Source: Halicephalobus mephisto
Lineage: Eukaryota; Nematoda; Chromadorea; Rhabditida; Panagrolaimidae
NCBI GenBank assembly: GCA_009193035.1
Contig: SWDT01000168.1
Location: 167,635-231,634, forward strand
Length of the DNA: 64,000 bases
Reading direction: 5' to 3'
Each line of letters begins with the position of its first letter. Position 1 is the first letter of the stretch. Positions 1 to 10,968 of the stretch are shown in pieces. Below the pieces are notes generated by a model. That model saw only the letters and a program-made list of their open reading frames with translations, did not search any database and was not told where the DNA came from. Made by a program: the position numbers and the translations under genes.

Positions 1-237
1 TGTGGAATACTGTAGGACTTGAGTGAGATTATTATTTACATTGTATGGGAATATGTATAAATTACATCTGTCTTATTCTTCTAGTAAAGATCAATATGCT
101 TTCGTTCGCAATTCTAACAAGACCGAAATTGAAAAATTTAATGTTTTGGCAGGAAGATAATCATAGCTCTATTATGAAAAACAAATTTTTTTACAAAATA
201 GATTTAAAAATTCCTAAAACTTTCGAAAAATCAAAAT

Positions 238-551
238 AAGCTAAAATTCCGGTTTTGGATGTTATAGTTATGATTTATTTTTTAGAATTGTGTAGTTTAT
301 AGTTTTAGAACCTTCTGAATTAAAGCACACTAGATATATAGCCCCTTTTTCCATCGTTTGGGATTAATTTTCATATATGAAATTACCAGAATTTAAAATA
401 AGCTAAAATTCCGGTTTTTGATGTTATAGTTATGATTTATTTTTTAGAATTATGCGTAGTTTATAGTTTTAGAATCTTCTGAATTAAAGCACACTAGATA
501 TATAGCCCCTTTTTCCATCGTTTAGGATTAATTTTCATATATGAAATTACT
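238..551. repeat. Two tandem copies of a ~160-bp unit in the DHHC gene 3' intron
   Basis: The unit beginning AAGCTAAAATTCCGGTTTT at 238 recurs at 400 with few changes, up to the shared TTCATATATGAAATTAC. It lies downstream of the last visible donor of the minus-strand DHHC gene and so is probably intronic. Bases 1-90 belong to another repeat (GGAATACTGTAGGACTT...) related to copies near 21940 and 22085. No coding exon was found in 1-629. Confidence 0.7.
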
Positions 552-629
552 ACTAAAAGTCTTAACCACCACCCAAGCACCGTATTGAAATAAATCATTT
601 TTCGTTATTTAAAAACTCAAAAATCCTAC

Positions 630-2200
630 CTGAAATCCAAAAAATCCCAGAGCTCCAAATCCAGAACTGAAAGCCATGCTGAAGACGATTGCGATCATCA
701 TATTGAAAGCCGATTCATATCCAAAAATCCATCTAACAATTGCAATAGGCCCGATGTAAGTAAACCATCCAAATGGAAACCAAGGATTAACAAATTCGTT
801 AAGATAAGTAAACAAGTACGAACATCCATAAAAAGCACCAATTGAAGCCCAAAAAAGAAAAACAATAAAATATCGTTGATTTGCGAGTCCAACACATCCC
901 CCTGTCAAAAAACAATGATGATCTTTCCTGAGGACGCAAATCCTACACAACGGACAATGATGACATCGTCTGGGAGTAATAGTGTTACATTGGGAGCAAT
1001 ATTTCGTCGTAGGAGTGTCTTTCGGGCTCACTTCAACAGCTTCATCGTCGTATCTACCAAGAATAGGATCTCTGAAAACTTGGATTTATTTTTATATAAA
1101 AACATTAATTTTTATGAAAGTAATAAAATCAATTCCTATAAAAAATTAACTTTTAAATAGAAATTAAGGTTTATTTTTAAATAAAAATAGTTATTTATAT
1201 GTAAAAATAAAGTCTATTTTCATATATAAAAATATGAAGATCAATGACAGTTTTTATATTTGATTTCCATATGTAAAAGTTGGTTTTTATAAAAAGTTAA
1301 CTTTTATATAAAAAAGTTGATTTCTATAAAAAATTAACTTTCATTTATAAAAATAAATTCCCCTGTAAAAATTATCATTAATTACCAAGTTTTTTATATA
1401 GTTAACTTTTATATTAAAAAGTTGATTTCTATAAAAAATTAACTTTCATTTATAAAAATAAATTTCCATATAAAAATTACCATTAATTACCATGTTTTTT
1501 ATATAGTTAATTTCCACATGAAAAATAAAGTTAATTTTTATATAAAAACTAATTTCTGCATAAAAATGTTATTAATATTCGTATTTTCATCTGATTATTT
1601 TTTGCCCAAAGGACATGATAGAAGTAGGCTCGAAACCAGAAATGACACAACACCGAGCGGTTTGGAGAGCCAGACTCAAAAAACCCAACTCCTGAACAGG
1701 AAAAACGGGTCGAAGAAGCAGATTTTTTGTCCAAAATAATTTCCTCATAAAACAGAAACTGACCTGTAGTCCAGCCTCGCGAACGGAGCAGGAGGATTCT
1801 GCAGACTTTCCGAACTTCTAGAATCCATAATCAACGTCTGTCTTTCTGGTTCTCTTTCGTTCCTTTCCATCATTTCCGCTTCTGTTAAAATCTTCCCGAA
1901 TTTCGCCAATTTTTCACTATCTTCAAACAACAAAGAAGAACTTTTAACTGTCCAGTAGCTGACTTGATTTCTCGAATTGTAATAAGTAAAAAAAACCAAA
2001 TTAATTACAATTTCAAACAGAATAACCATCGCAGTAAACCAAGCCTGTCCACATTGTCCTTCGCCGTATATTGTCGGACATACATGACCCAAACTGAGAA
2101 CGGTGATTCCAAGGATAGCGACTGACGAATATATCAATCCGCTGTAGTTAGCAATTTCCAAACATAATAGTTTAGTTTTATCAGAATAACTAAACCTCAT
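630..2200 (-). CDS. DHHC-type palmitoyltransferase (ZDHHC24-like), 3' end beyond window
   Basis: Predicted protein S-acyltransferase that attaches palmitate to cysteines of membrane proteins. Two exons are visible: 2200-1764 and 1071-630, joined in phase (donor GTCAGT, acceptor TTTTCAG), giving about 293 residues with the C-terminus missing. Order: two membrane segments near residues 15-60, a charged cytosolic stretch, a cysteine-rich zinc-binding region (YCSQCNTITPRRCHHCPLC), then the catalytic KDHHCFLTGGCVG motif, then two more membrane segments. The last visible exon ends at a good donor (GTAGG), so further exons must lie left of base 1. Met at 2200 is the first strong start; a possible trans-splice acceptor (TTATTTCAG, around 2233) lies just upstream. 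The family is certain from the DHHC-CRD; the ZDHHC24 assignment is an inference from layout. Confidence 0.85.
1080..1560. repeat. AT-rich intron with ~105-bp tandem duplication
   Basis: This is the intron between the two DHHC exons. Segments such as AAAAAGTTGATTTCTATAAA followed by TTAACTTTCATTTATAAAAA occur at about 1300 and again at about 1410. The rest is made of degenerate forms of the same TTTTTATATAAAAA theme. Nothing coding is seen. Confidence 0.6.
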
Positions 2201-2353
2201 CTTTGTTGTTGTTTTACTCTTATACCATATTCCTGAAATAATCACAATTTTTATCAAAATTAAAAAGCGCGAAATAAAAACGAACATCTGTCAAGTTCAC
2301 TAATGTACGTCTTTCCTCAAAATGTCACTAAACCACTCGTCCGGCCAAGCACT

Positions 2354-2425
2354 GGCTCAGTGGTCTAGGGGTATGATTCTCGCTTCGGGTGCGAGAGGTC
2401 CCGGGTTCAATTCCCGGCTGAGCCC
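2354..2425 (+). tRNA. tRNA-Pro (anticodon CGG)
   Basis: A 72-nt cloverleaf. The acceptor arms GGCTCAG (2354-2360) and CTGAGCC (2418-2424) pair perfectly. The anticodon stem is CTCGC/GCGAG with loop TTCGGGT, placing CGG at 2386-2388. The T arm is CCGGGTTCAATTCCCGG. The internal A and B boxes (TGGTCTAGGGG and GGTTCAATTCC) match RNA polymerase III promoters, and a TTTTTT terminator follows at 2429-2434. No intron. It lies on the opposite strand between two protein genes. Confidence 0.97.
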
Positions 2426-2434
2426 AACTTTTTT

Positions 2435-2985
2435 CAAAAAGAAAAAATAAAAAAACCAAAAACCTCTACGACATTTGCTCTATTTCGCAATATTGATCTC
2501 ATTTACTTTCTTATATTTTTCGCGGTTAAATTAATCTAATATCTCAATAAAAAAATTAACTTTAAAATCAGCGAAAATTAAAAAAAGAAGCAAATATCGC
2601 TGGGGAACAATTACAGTACAGCCAAATCGAAAACTTCAAACATTCTTAAAACTCAACTTTTCCAATAAACTATAAATTCAAAAAAATATAAACGGTGACT
2701 CAACCGTTTTTGTTTCCAAATCACAAATCGATATAAATACTTTTTTCCCAATACAAAATTACACAAACACGAGGATACTAATACACGTAAATTTCAGTAA
2801 ACTCGTGTTAATCTGAACCCCTAAGGAAGCTCAAAGCAGAGGTTAAATAATTTTTGCCTTCTGAAGGCGATTAATATTTTAGGCATCATTATTCCGATTT
2901 AAATACAGAAATAGCAGTAAAGCTTGCGACGACTGTAATTATGTACAATCAATGTTGAGCAAATTAGGAATAATTTGGATAATTT
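2435..2985. other. Intergenic, no gene seen
   Basis: This is AT-rich DNA between the tRNA and the 3' end of the ANKRD49-like gene. It contains a somewhat less AT-rich part (2700-2980) that should hold the 3' UTR of the minus-strand gene, but no open frame or clear repeat. Confidence 0.5.
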
Positions 2986-4465
2986 TCAAGGACGATTAAC
3001 ATAAAATTGAAGCAATTCTGAAATTTCTCGAGATACACGATGAGCAAGATGCAATGGGGTATCTCCTGCGTTCGTTTGAGCACCCATATCGATTCCTGGA
3101 GCTTCTAACAAGTATTTCACAGTAAGAATCTGTTTTCTCTGATCTTCACTTGAATTTATTGCCAAATGCAAAGGTGTCAGATTTCCTTTCGATCGAGCAT
3201 TTACATCAACTCCATGTGAAAGTAATATCGCTACAATTTCGTAATTAGCCCAACAAGCTGCACAATGTAAAACAGTCCATCCATCTTCCGTTCTAGCTTC
3301 TGCATCAGCTCCTGAAGCAATTTTTATTAACACATGTATTTGAAAACAACCATACCAATCTGGAGAAGGTACTTGCAGACATGTGTATGGTTGTTGTACG
3401 CCGCTCGATGAAGGGGAGTGTAGTCATCTCTGTCTTTCACCTATAAAAAGTAATAATCATTTTCATAGAAACAAAAAAATCCGTCACAAAGTCATTCCAG
3501 TGAGATATTGCAGTTTTTCAGAAACTAAAATAGTTGAAAAAATAATCTGTTTCGTATGCGACGATTGTTTTGTAATCTTATACTAATTTGTAATTTAATT
3601 TTCCGAAATTATATTCTATCCATACAGCTTTAGAACCTTCTGGATCAAGGCTATATGGAGTATCAAACTTTATGTTAACTTTAATGTTAATTTCAATTAT
3701 GAAAATACTAGTATCTAAACTGGCCTAAAATTTCAATTCTGCACATTACTTTTTTCGTAATTAATTTTCCGAAATTATATTCTATCCATACAGCTCTAGA
3801 ACCTTCTGGATCAAGGCTATATGGAGTATTAAACTTTATGTTAATTTCAATTATGAAAATACTAGTATCTAAACTGGCCTAAAACTTCAATTCTGCACAT
3901 TACTTCTTTCGTAATTAATTTTCCGAAATTATATTTTATCGATACAGCTCTAGAACCTTCTGGATCAGGGTCATAAGAAATGCAGAACTTTCTATCGACT
4001 CTTTAAGATAAATTTTCATATATGAAGTTACTAATCAATATCCCAAAAATCATTCACTGCCAAAATACCCTTGCGAAAACGTTACTTTCCTTGTCAACAC
4101 CGAAAATTAAACTTACATGTAAAAAATCCGGATATTTTTTGATTAATTCTTTCAATTTTTCCAAATTTCCATCTTCAGCAGCTGTTAGAAATTGTTCTTT
4201 TGGATCTTCCATATTTTTTTCTTCGATTCCATCGTCGTCCTCTTCCCATGCTGATACAAACATCCCTGGAGTTTTCTTTTTTTCATCACGAATTTTCTGC
4301 CATAATTCATCCTTAAAAAAATTTAAAATTTATATATAAAAAAAATACAAAACTTACATTTCCACCCAGAGGTCCGATTCCATCAACGGCTTCGCTTTCG
4401 TCTAAATCGTCGTCTTCAATATCTACTTCCATCTCCTGCATCTTTTCTTCTAGATTATCGGACAT
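2986..4465 (-). CDS. ANKRD49: ANKRD49-like ankyrin repeat protein
   Basis: Four exons: 4465-4358, 4311-4117, 3440-3356 and 3311-2986. All joins are in phase and give 237 aa, against about 239 for the vertebrate protein. The N-terminal ~80 residues are acidic (MSDNLEEKMQEMEVDIEDDD). Ankyrin repeats follow; recognisable helices include DRDDYTPLHRAAYNNHTHV, RTEDGWTVLHCAACWANYE and GNLTPLHLAINSS. ANKRD49 is a small nuclear/cytosolic ankyrin protein without enzymatic motifs, so a scaffold role is inferred. It starts 239 bp downstream of the NAC-alpha stop on the same strand, with a trans-splice-like acceptor one base before ATG, so it is probably the downstream gene of an operon. The third intron is only 44 bp; the second (3441-4116) is inflated by repeats. 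Confidence 0.88.
3599..4010. repeat. Three ~155-bp tandem units in ANKRD49 intron 2
   Basis: Each unit carries TTTTCCGAAATTATATTCTA followed by CAGCTCTAGAACCTTCTGGA; starts are near 3599, 3768 and 3918. The third copy is shorter and more diverged. The units share the short core TAGAACCTTCTG with the repeat at 238-551. Confidence 0.75.
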
Positions 4466-4480
4466 TCTGAGGCGGAATAA
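4466..4480 (-). promoter_or_regulatory. Probable spliced-leader acceptor before ANKRD49
   Basis: On the minus strand the sequence reads TTTATTCCGCCTCAG, then one base, then the start codon. A pyrimidine-rich tract ending CAG immediately before ATG, inside a 239-bp intercistronic gap, is what an SL2-type trans-splice site looks like in rhabditid operons. This is inferred from position; the leader itself is not in the window. Confidence 0.6.
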
Positions 4481-4655
4481 AGGAAGGAAATCGCACACCA
4501 CAGATCCAATGTCCACTTGCTGGCGCCAAGCCAAGAATCTTCGCGGCGAGAACTCAGGTCAGCTGGTTCCTGTTGCGACTGAACAAGTCCCATAAAACAA
4601 CCTCGTAAAAACAAAAATCCCATGGAGACTGCTTCCAATTGATTCCACATCGAGG

Positions 4656-4661
4656 TTTATT
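4656..4661 (-). terminator. AATAAA polyadenylation signal of NAC-alpha
   Basis: AATAAA on the minus strand lies about 44 nt downstream of the NAC-alpha stop codon and upstream of the ANKRD49 acceptor, the expected order for cleavage between two operon genes. Confidence 0.6.
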
Positions 4662-4704
4662 AAAACTACTATTACCCAAAAGTAGAACAACAAATGCACG
4701 GAAT

Positions 4705-5407
4705 CTAAAGAGTCAGTTCCATAATGGTGTTAACCAGATCGTTGTCGTTCTTCTTCAAAGCACGAACAGCTTTCTCACGGGAAACGTTGGCTTGAGACAT
4801 GACCAGCTCAATGTCCTTCTCTTCGATTCCAGTGGTATCAATGTTTTCTTCGCCTTCGTCGTCGCTGTCTTTCTCAATGACCGGCTTCTTATCAGGGTTC
4901 TGAGTGGATTCAGGGAAATTCGGCACCTTCATGTTCGTACTGTTAGACAACTTGTCGGCCAGAGACAAGCCTCCAGACAGATCCTCGATTCTGGGTTCTC
5001 CAAAAACGATGTAGGTGTCGGTCTTGGGGCTCTTGTAGACATTGGGCTTGTCGATGATGAAGAGAAAAGCCTTGGATTTGCGGATGACGACACGGGAAAT
5101 TCCCTCAACCGGCTTGAGATCGAGCTTGCTGAAGAGTTGACGGGCCTTCTTCTCAGCACGAGATTGCTTGGCGGATCTCTCTTCCTTCTGAAACCCAGTG
5201 AATAAAGAAATTTAAATAATGAAAACTTACATCAGGGGATTCGTCGCCTGGCGTTCCTTCCAATTGGTGCTCTACTTGTTCGTCAGGAGAGGAATCAGAA
5301 TCACTGGAAGAGGACCCATGGACGCTGGTAGTAGGATCACGCACTTCATGTTCAGCGGTATCGTTTTCGCTAATCTTGGCAGAACTCTTGCGAGGCCTGG
5401 AGGGCAT
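4705..5407 (-). CDS. icd-2: Nascent polypeptide-associated complex alpha subunit
   Basis: NAC-alpha binds ribosomes near the exit tunnel and, with NAC-beta, shields nascent chains and controls ER targeting. Two exons (5407-5231 and 5187-4705) separated by a 43-bp intron give 219 aa. The N-terminus is acidic and serine-rich (DSDSSPDEQ region). The NAC domain follows, including [19 protein letters not shown], the [20 protein letters not shown] strand region and [13 protein letters not shown]. The C-terminal UBA domain ends [18 protein letters not shown], typical of the family. The N-terminal extension is a little longer than in many orthologues. It is probably the first gene of an operon with ANKRD49. 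Confidence 0.96.
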
Positions 5408-5409
5408 CT

Positions 5410-7060
5410 TGACAGAGCAGGAAATAATCTAAAAAGCTAATAATTTCATATAAATAACGCGATTTACGGCGAAAAATAGGGAAAAAAGAAAAAAACAAAG
5501 AACTTTGAAAACAAAAAAGCGTGCGTCGAAGGTGGAAACAATCCGGTCGGGACCAAAACTCGTTCAATTTCTACGTTTTCAATAATTTTTAAAATTTTTA
5601 AAATTTTCTTATTTTTATTAATTATTATTGAAAATGAAATATCTTCTTTTAAATAGGTCTCTGGGAGGCTGGTGGATGATTTTAGAAAGTTTTTTGTAAT
5701 TTTACAAAATATTAAAAATATTAAAAATTTTTAAATTTAAATATTTTTCTGGGAAGAATTTATTTAATTTCGGAAGATCTCAGATATCCACTCAGGATTT
5801 AGATTCAATTATTACTGAGGGATTTTCTGAAATGAGAAAAATGAAAGAAAAAATTTCATATATCGTAGGTGAAAAAAATTCTCGAAAAAAATTGTAAATT
5901 ACTGGATATTTATTCAGAATTTATTAGTTATTTTTGTTCAAGGGTCTTCTAAGAGGAGGAAATTGGATAAAAATAAGGAATTTCATATATCAAAATTTGA
6001 AATTTACTCGAAAATATTTTATAAAAAAATATGTGGTTTATTTTGTAAGTTATGAAATATGCATTTAGAATTTGTTGATAATTTTTGTTAAAAATTTTCT
6101 AAAATGAGAGAATTAAGTAAAAGTGAAAAATTTCATATATCAAACGTCGAGAAAACGGGAGCGAATCTATTTGTTTCGTAGTTTTCAATTATCCATGTTA
6201 AAATTGTTCGTTTTCTGCTTTAATTTTGATTATTTTGATTATTTTAAATATTTTTTAAAAATTAGGTGAGTTTTCTAAGTTGAACGCAACTATGTAAATG
6301 AATTTTTATGAAAATTAACAAAAATGTATAAAAAAGAACTTAATTATCGAACTTTAGAATATAAATTTTTAGATCGCGCGTTTTCTGCTTTAATTTTGGT
6401 TATTTTAAATATTTTTAAAAAATGAGGTGAGTTTTCTAAGTTGAACGTAACTATGTAAATGAATTTTTATGAAAATTGACAAAAATATATAAAAAAGAAC
6501 TTAATTCTCTGATTCTTGAGTTTTCAATTATGCATTTTAGGATCGTTAATTTTAATTTTAATTTTACTATTTTAAACTTTTAAAAATTTTATAAACTTTT
6601 TACGTTGAACATAACGAAATAAATGAATTTTTATGAAAATTGATAAAAAAGTATAAAAAAATCATGATTTTCGATCTTTTTTATCATTTTTAAAATTTAA
6701 TTTTTTACTGTTTTTAAAATTTAATTTTTTACTGTTTTTAATAATTATTTTCCACAATTAAATGCGTTTTTGAACTTACGGAATTATTTCATTAATTCCA
6801 TCCACAATTGACCAAAAATGCAAAAATTAAAAGTTGCAGGTTTTCTGGATTATCTAATTTCGGAAGAACACTCGGCAAAATCGGATTAGAAATCCTTAAT
6901 GTGCTCTTGGAAGGATATGACTTATCTGAAAACGTCATTTGGAATAAATTTATTTTTTGAAAACTATCAAATTCAAAATATTTCGAAATTTTGAAATTAC
7001 TTTTAAAAAGTCCAATTTTTTAACTTTAAAAACGGATGCAATTTAGAATTTAACGAATGT
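5410..7060. repeat. Intergenic AT-rich DNA with three ~155-bp tandem units
   Basis: Upstream region of NAC-alpha. From about 6195 to 6670 a unit containing AGGTGAGTTTTCTAAGTTGA and ATGAATTTTTATGAAAATT is repeated three times with growing divergence. 5690-6150 holds looser repetition of TTTCATATATC-containing segments. No gene was recognised. Confidence 0.6.
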
Positions 7061-7125
7061 CATCGTTATTTATCTAAAAAGTTTGCTCAGAGGGTAAATT
7101 ATCACCACAAGTGTGTCTTGACTAT

Positions 7126-7196
7126 TGAGTTTGATTTGAACCATCATCGCAAGAATCCAAAGGAAGCGATCTAACCACTCGACCACGAGTACAAAA
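7126..7196 (-). pseudogene. Degenerate tRNA-like sequence
   Basis: Read on the minus strand it has a D-arm-like GGTCGAGTGGTTAGATC, a central CTTCCTTTGGATTCTTG and a T-arm-like GGTTCAAATC in the right order and spacing. The acceptor ends do not pair and the anticodon stem has mismatches, so at most this is a decayed tRNA or tRNA-derived element. There is no T-run terminator. Confidence 0.3.
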
Positions 7197-7299
7197 GGAC
7201 GAAGCTTTAATTTCTCAGTCACTATGATTAGTTCTTTGAAGTTCTTTGCAAATATAACTTTACTATAAAAATTAAAGTTACCATAAAATTGTCTCAACA

Positions 7300-9215
7300 C
7301 GAATTTTACTAAATTCTGGGGAATTTCTTAGAATTTGTTGTTTTAGATGGTTTTAAAGTTTTTAAAATAATTTTCTATATTTAAAATTATGAAGTTATTT
7401 TTGTTACTTTAATTATTTTGAATTTTAAAATTGTTTTTATTTTATGAAATTTTAAAATTATTTTAATTATTTTTAAAGTTTAGAATTTTAAAATATTTTA
7501 ATTATTTTTAAAATTTATAATTTTTATTGTTTTTTTAATTTTTATTATTTTTATTATTTTTAAACTCGAACAATCAACTGCATCTGGAACAACGTGATGT
7601 GTATTCTTGTCATTCTGAGCTGGCGTCCTGGTTGAGCTCACTAACTTCCTGGAAATCAGGAAGCCGACACATCTATCCTTTTTGGATTTATTCAAGCCGT
7701 ACGAATCCCCGATGTCTTTTCGAGAATGTTAATAGTTTGAATGAATAATGTCCATCTACGCCACATTTTGCAACTTTACTTTGTCGGTGTTCTGTAAGTT
7801 TCAGAATTTCTAAAGTTTTAAAATTTTAAAAATTTCAAAATTTTAGAAGTTTTAAAAATTTAAAAATTTTAGAAGTTTTAAAAATTTCGAAATTTTAGAA
7901 GTTTAAAAAATTTCGAAATTTTAGAAATTTTCTAAGATCTAATATGATCTTTTGGAAGTTTCTAGAATCCAAAAAAAGATTCTGGAACTTTTTGAAAAAG
8001 TTATGAAAATGTTTAGGAATTTTCCGAAATTCAATGAAATTTTTGAAACTTTGCAGAATTTAACAAGGATATTTAGGACTTTTTAGAATTTAGTAGAAAC
8101 TTTTTAGGAGTTTGTAAAGTTTCCGGAATTTTGTCGAACTTTCTAGAACCTTTAAAAATCTCAAAGAACTTTCCAGAATCCAATGAGAATTCTAGAACTT
8201 TTCAGAAGTCAACATATTTCTTTAGAAATTTTATGAAAGTTTTAAAATCCAATGATAATTTTTAAAATTTTCTAAAAGTATATATATTTTTTTGGAAATT
8301 TTATGAAACTTCTAAAATCTAATGATAATTTTTAAAATTTTTCCAAAAATGTATATATTTTTTTGGAAATTTTATGAAACTTCTAAAATCCTATGATAAT
8401 TTTTAAAATTTTCTAAAAGTATATATATTTCTTTAGAAATTTTATAAAACTTCTAAAATTCAATGATAATTTTAAAAATTTTCCAAAAATGTATATATTT
8501 TTTCGGAAATTTTATGAAACTTTTAAAATCTAATGATAATTTTAAAAATTTTCTAAAAATCCATTAAGTTCTCCAAAATTTTCACAAAACTTCTGGAACT
8601 TTGCAGAATCCAAAGAACTTTAAAAATTAAAGTTTTTAATAATCTCCAAAATCCGCAGAAATTCGTTTCGAGACGATTTCGTAAGAACGTTTATTTTTGA
8701 TTTGCCTAAAAACACGATTTTAATCTTTTTTGAACGATTTTGCAAGTCTTGTGCCTGAGGCAATTTTGACTTTCTTAAAACCCAAGATTTGGACTAATGG
8801 CCGTTGTTTTTGTGCTTCAAAAATTCCGAAACAAAGAAGTTGCTTCAAATTTTTCGAAGAAGTCTGGATTTGACATTTTTCATTCGACTTTTATCCAAGA
8901 ACCAATTTTTGATGCTTTATCTTTCAAAATCGGAATCTCAATGTTTGTAAAATGTACTTTTTTAAGTCTTGCCTGAGGGCAATTTTGGTCCTGTTAAATT
9001 ACAAAAAATAAAAATTTAAAAAATAAAAAATAAAAAATTTAAAAAAAAATAAAAAATTTAAAAAAAATAAAAATTTTAAAAAATAAAAATTTTAAAATTT
9101 AAAAAAAATGAAAATTTTAAAAAATAAAAAATTTTAAAAAATTTTAAATTTTAAAATAATAATTTTATAAAAATTGAAATTTATTTATTTTCGTAAAAAT
9201 TTAAAAAAAAATGAA
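7300..9215. repeat. Low-complexity intergenic repeats
   Basis: 7300-7560 is T/A-rich. 7800-8200 is built from TTTAGAAATTT-like words. 8215-8560 holds five ~66-bp tandem units with GAAATTTTATGAAACTTCTA. 8690-8990 is less AT-rich and repeats a short segment (CAAGTCTTG...CCTGAGG-CAATTTTG at about 8732 and 8967). 8995-9200 is an A-rich run of AAAATAAAAATTT words. No gene seen. Confidence 0.6.
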
Positions 9216-9217
9216 AA

Positions 9218-10545
9218 TTGGTCCCGGAACGAATGATTTTCGATTTTCATTTTCGTGGATTTGGTTTTTGGTCCTTTAATGCCGAAAAACAAACGTCACG
9301 TGATAAGTATCTGAAATTATGTGAATGTAATTTCCGTCCGGGACCGGGTGGAAAATATTCAATAATCTTTTTCCCGGTCCTATATGGAAAATATTCAGAA
9401 ATATTTTTCCTCGGTCCTATGTGGAAAATATTTAAAAATATTTTTCTCGGTCCTATGTGGAAATAATGCAGATTCACGTATGTCTGATTTCCGTTCAGGA
9501 CCAGGTAAAAACTAAAAAGTTATTTTTTCGGTCTTGAGTGGAAATTATGTAAAATTAAAAAAAAATAATATCCACTCAGGACCAAAGAAAAATGTTTAAA
9601 AAACAGTTTTTTGGTCTTGAATGGAAATCACTTAAACAGAAATGTGTGTAATTTCCACTCAGGACCTCATTGAACATTTTAAAGAAGTTTTTTTTAAATT
9701 TTGAACGGAAATTATGCAAATTTGAATGTTTATAATTTCCACTCAGGACCTCAATGGACATTTAAAAAATATTTTTTATCTTATGTGGAAATTATATAAA
9801 TTTAAATGTTTATAATTTTCAACAAAGATTTTTTAAAAAAATCTTTAAAATTTTTTTTTGATCCTATGTGGAAATTATGCAAATTTGAATGTTTATAATT
9901 TCCACCCAGGACCTCAATGGACATTTAAAAAATATTTTTTATCTTATGTGGAAATTATAAATTTAATTGTTTATTATTTTTATTCAAAATTAGTTAAAAA
10001 TTTTAAAAATATTTTTCCTCGTTCCAAATTGGAATTATGTAAATTTAAATGTTTGTAATTTCCACCTGTGACTAAAAAAGAATATTAAAAATTCTTTTTC
10101 CTTGTTCTAAATAGAAACCATCTAAAATGATATGTATATTATTTCCGCCCAAGACCGAAAGAAAACACCTAAAAATACTTCCTTATGGTCCTGAGTGGAA
10201 ATCATGCAAATTTAAATGTTTAAAGTTTCCACTCAGGACCAAAAATATCTAAAAAATCCTTTTTGGTCCTGAGTGGAAATAATGAAATTTTCACTTTTCG
10301 GTTTCCACTCGGGACTAGATAGAGAATTTAAAAATTACTTTTCGGTCCTGAGTGGAAATAATAAATTTCTCACTTTTTGATTTCCACTCGGGACTAGATA
10401 GAGGATTTAAAAAGTCCATGTTGGTCCTGAGTGGAAATCATAAATTTTTCGCTTTTCGGTTTTCACTCGGGACCAGAAAAAAGCTTAAAAATTACTTTTC
10501 GGTCCTGAATGGAAATCATATGCACATGATTTTATATATTAGTCA
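9218..10545. repeat. Satellite of alternating inverted arms (GGTCCTGAGTGGAAAT family)
   Basis: Arms reading GGTCCTGAGTGGAAAT and their reverse complement alternate every ~40 bp across about 1.3 kb, so almost every unit can fold into a hairpin. The best-preserved arms are at 10226-10240 and 10265-10280. Left of 9900 the arms are decayed. The spacers are AT-rich and poorly conserved. Short ORFs here are by-products of the repeat. No transposase or coding sequence is associated. Confidence 0.85.
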
Positions 10546-10554
10546 GTTGATGCT

Positions 10555-10738
10555 CGTATTTTAAAAGATTCGAAATTCTTCGTTAAAAAAAAAGTGATGC
10601 TCGTATTTTGAAAGATTCGGAATTCTTCGTTAAAAAAAAGTGATGCTCGTGTTTTAAAAGATTCGAAATTCTTCGTTAAAAAAAAGTGATGCTCGTGTTT
10701 TGAAAGATTCGAAATTCTTCGTTAAAAAAAAGTGATGT
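10555..10738. repeat. 45-bp tandem repeat, about four copies
   Basis: The unit AAAAAAAGTGATGCTCGTRTT, followed by a segment ending GATTCGAAATTCTTCGTT, is repeated head to tail with one or two differences per copy. It abuts the upstream region of the ligand-gated channel gene. Confidence 0.85.
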
Positions 10739-10968
10739 GAGTGAGGACTTCGAACAGCGGCTCCTCCTCTTGAAAATTCGAGAAGCCGTCTTGTGGCGAC
10801 CTCTGAATTTGAATTCGAAGTTGATTTTTGCTTTTTCCGACACGTGAAAAATTTTATTTATCAAGACCAAAAAAAATAAAATATTTTTCCGGAAAAATTT
10901 TTAAAGTTGAATTTTCAGAAAAAAAATGAATAATTTTTTTTCGCGGACAATTTAATTTTTTGTTAATT
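10739..10968 (+). promoter_or_regulatory. Upstream region of the ligand-gated channel
   Basis: This is a short non-repetitive stretch directly before the channel start codon, with an E-box-like CACGTG at about 10842. No TATA box or trans-splice acceptor is convincing, so promoter status rests on position only. Confidence 0.3.

Noticed and set aside
7560..7690. Possible tRNA or structured RNA (CTTCCTGGAAATCAGGAAG hairpin plus GAGCT...AGCTC)
   Set aside because: Two hairpins exist but there is no cloverleaf, no T-arm consensus and no terminator.
9247..9477. ORFs in the inverted-arm satellite (e.g. repeated FHIGPRKN)
   Set aside because: The peptide period equals the DNA repeat period; no start context or gene features.
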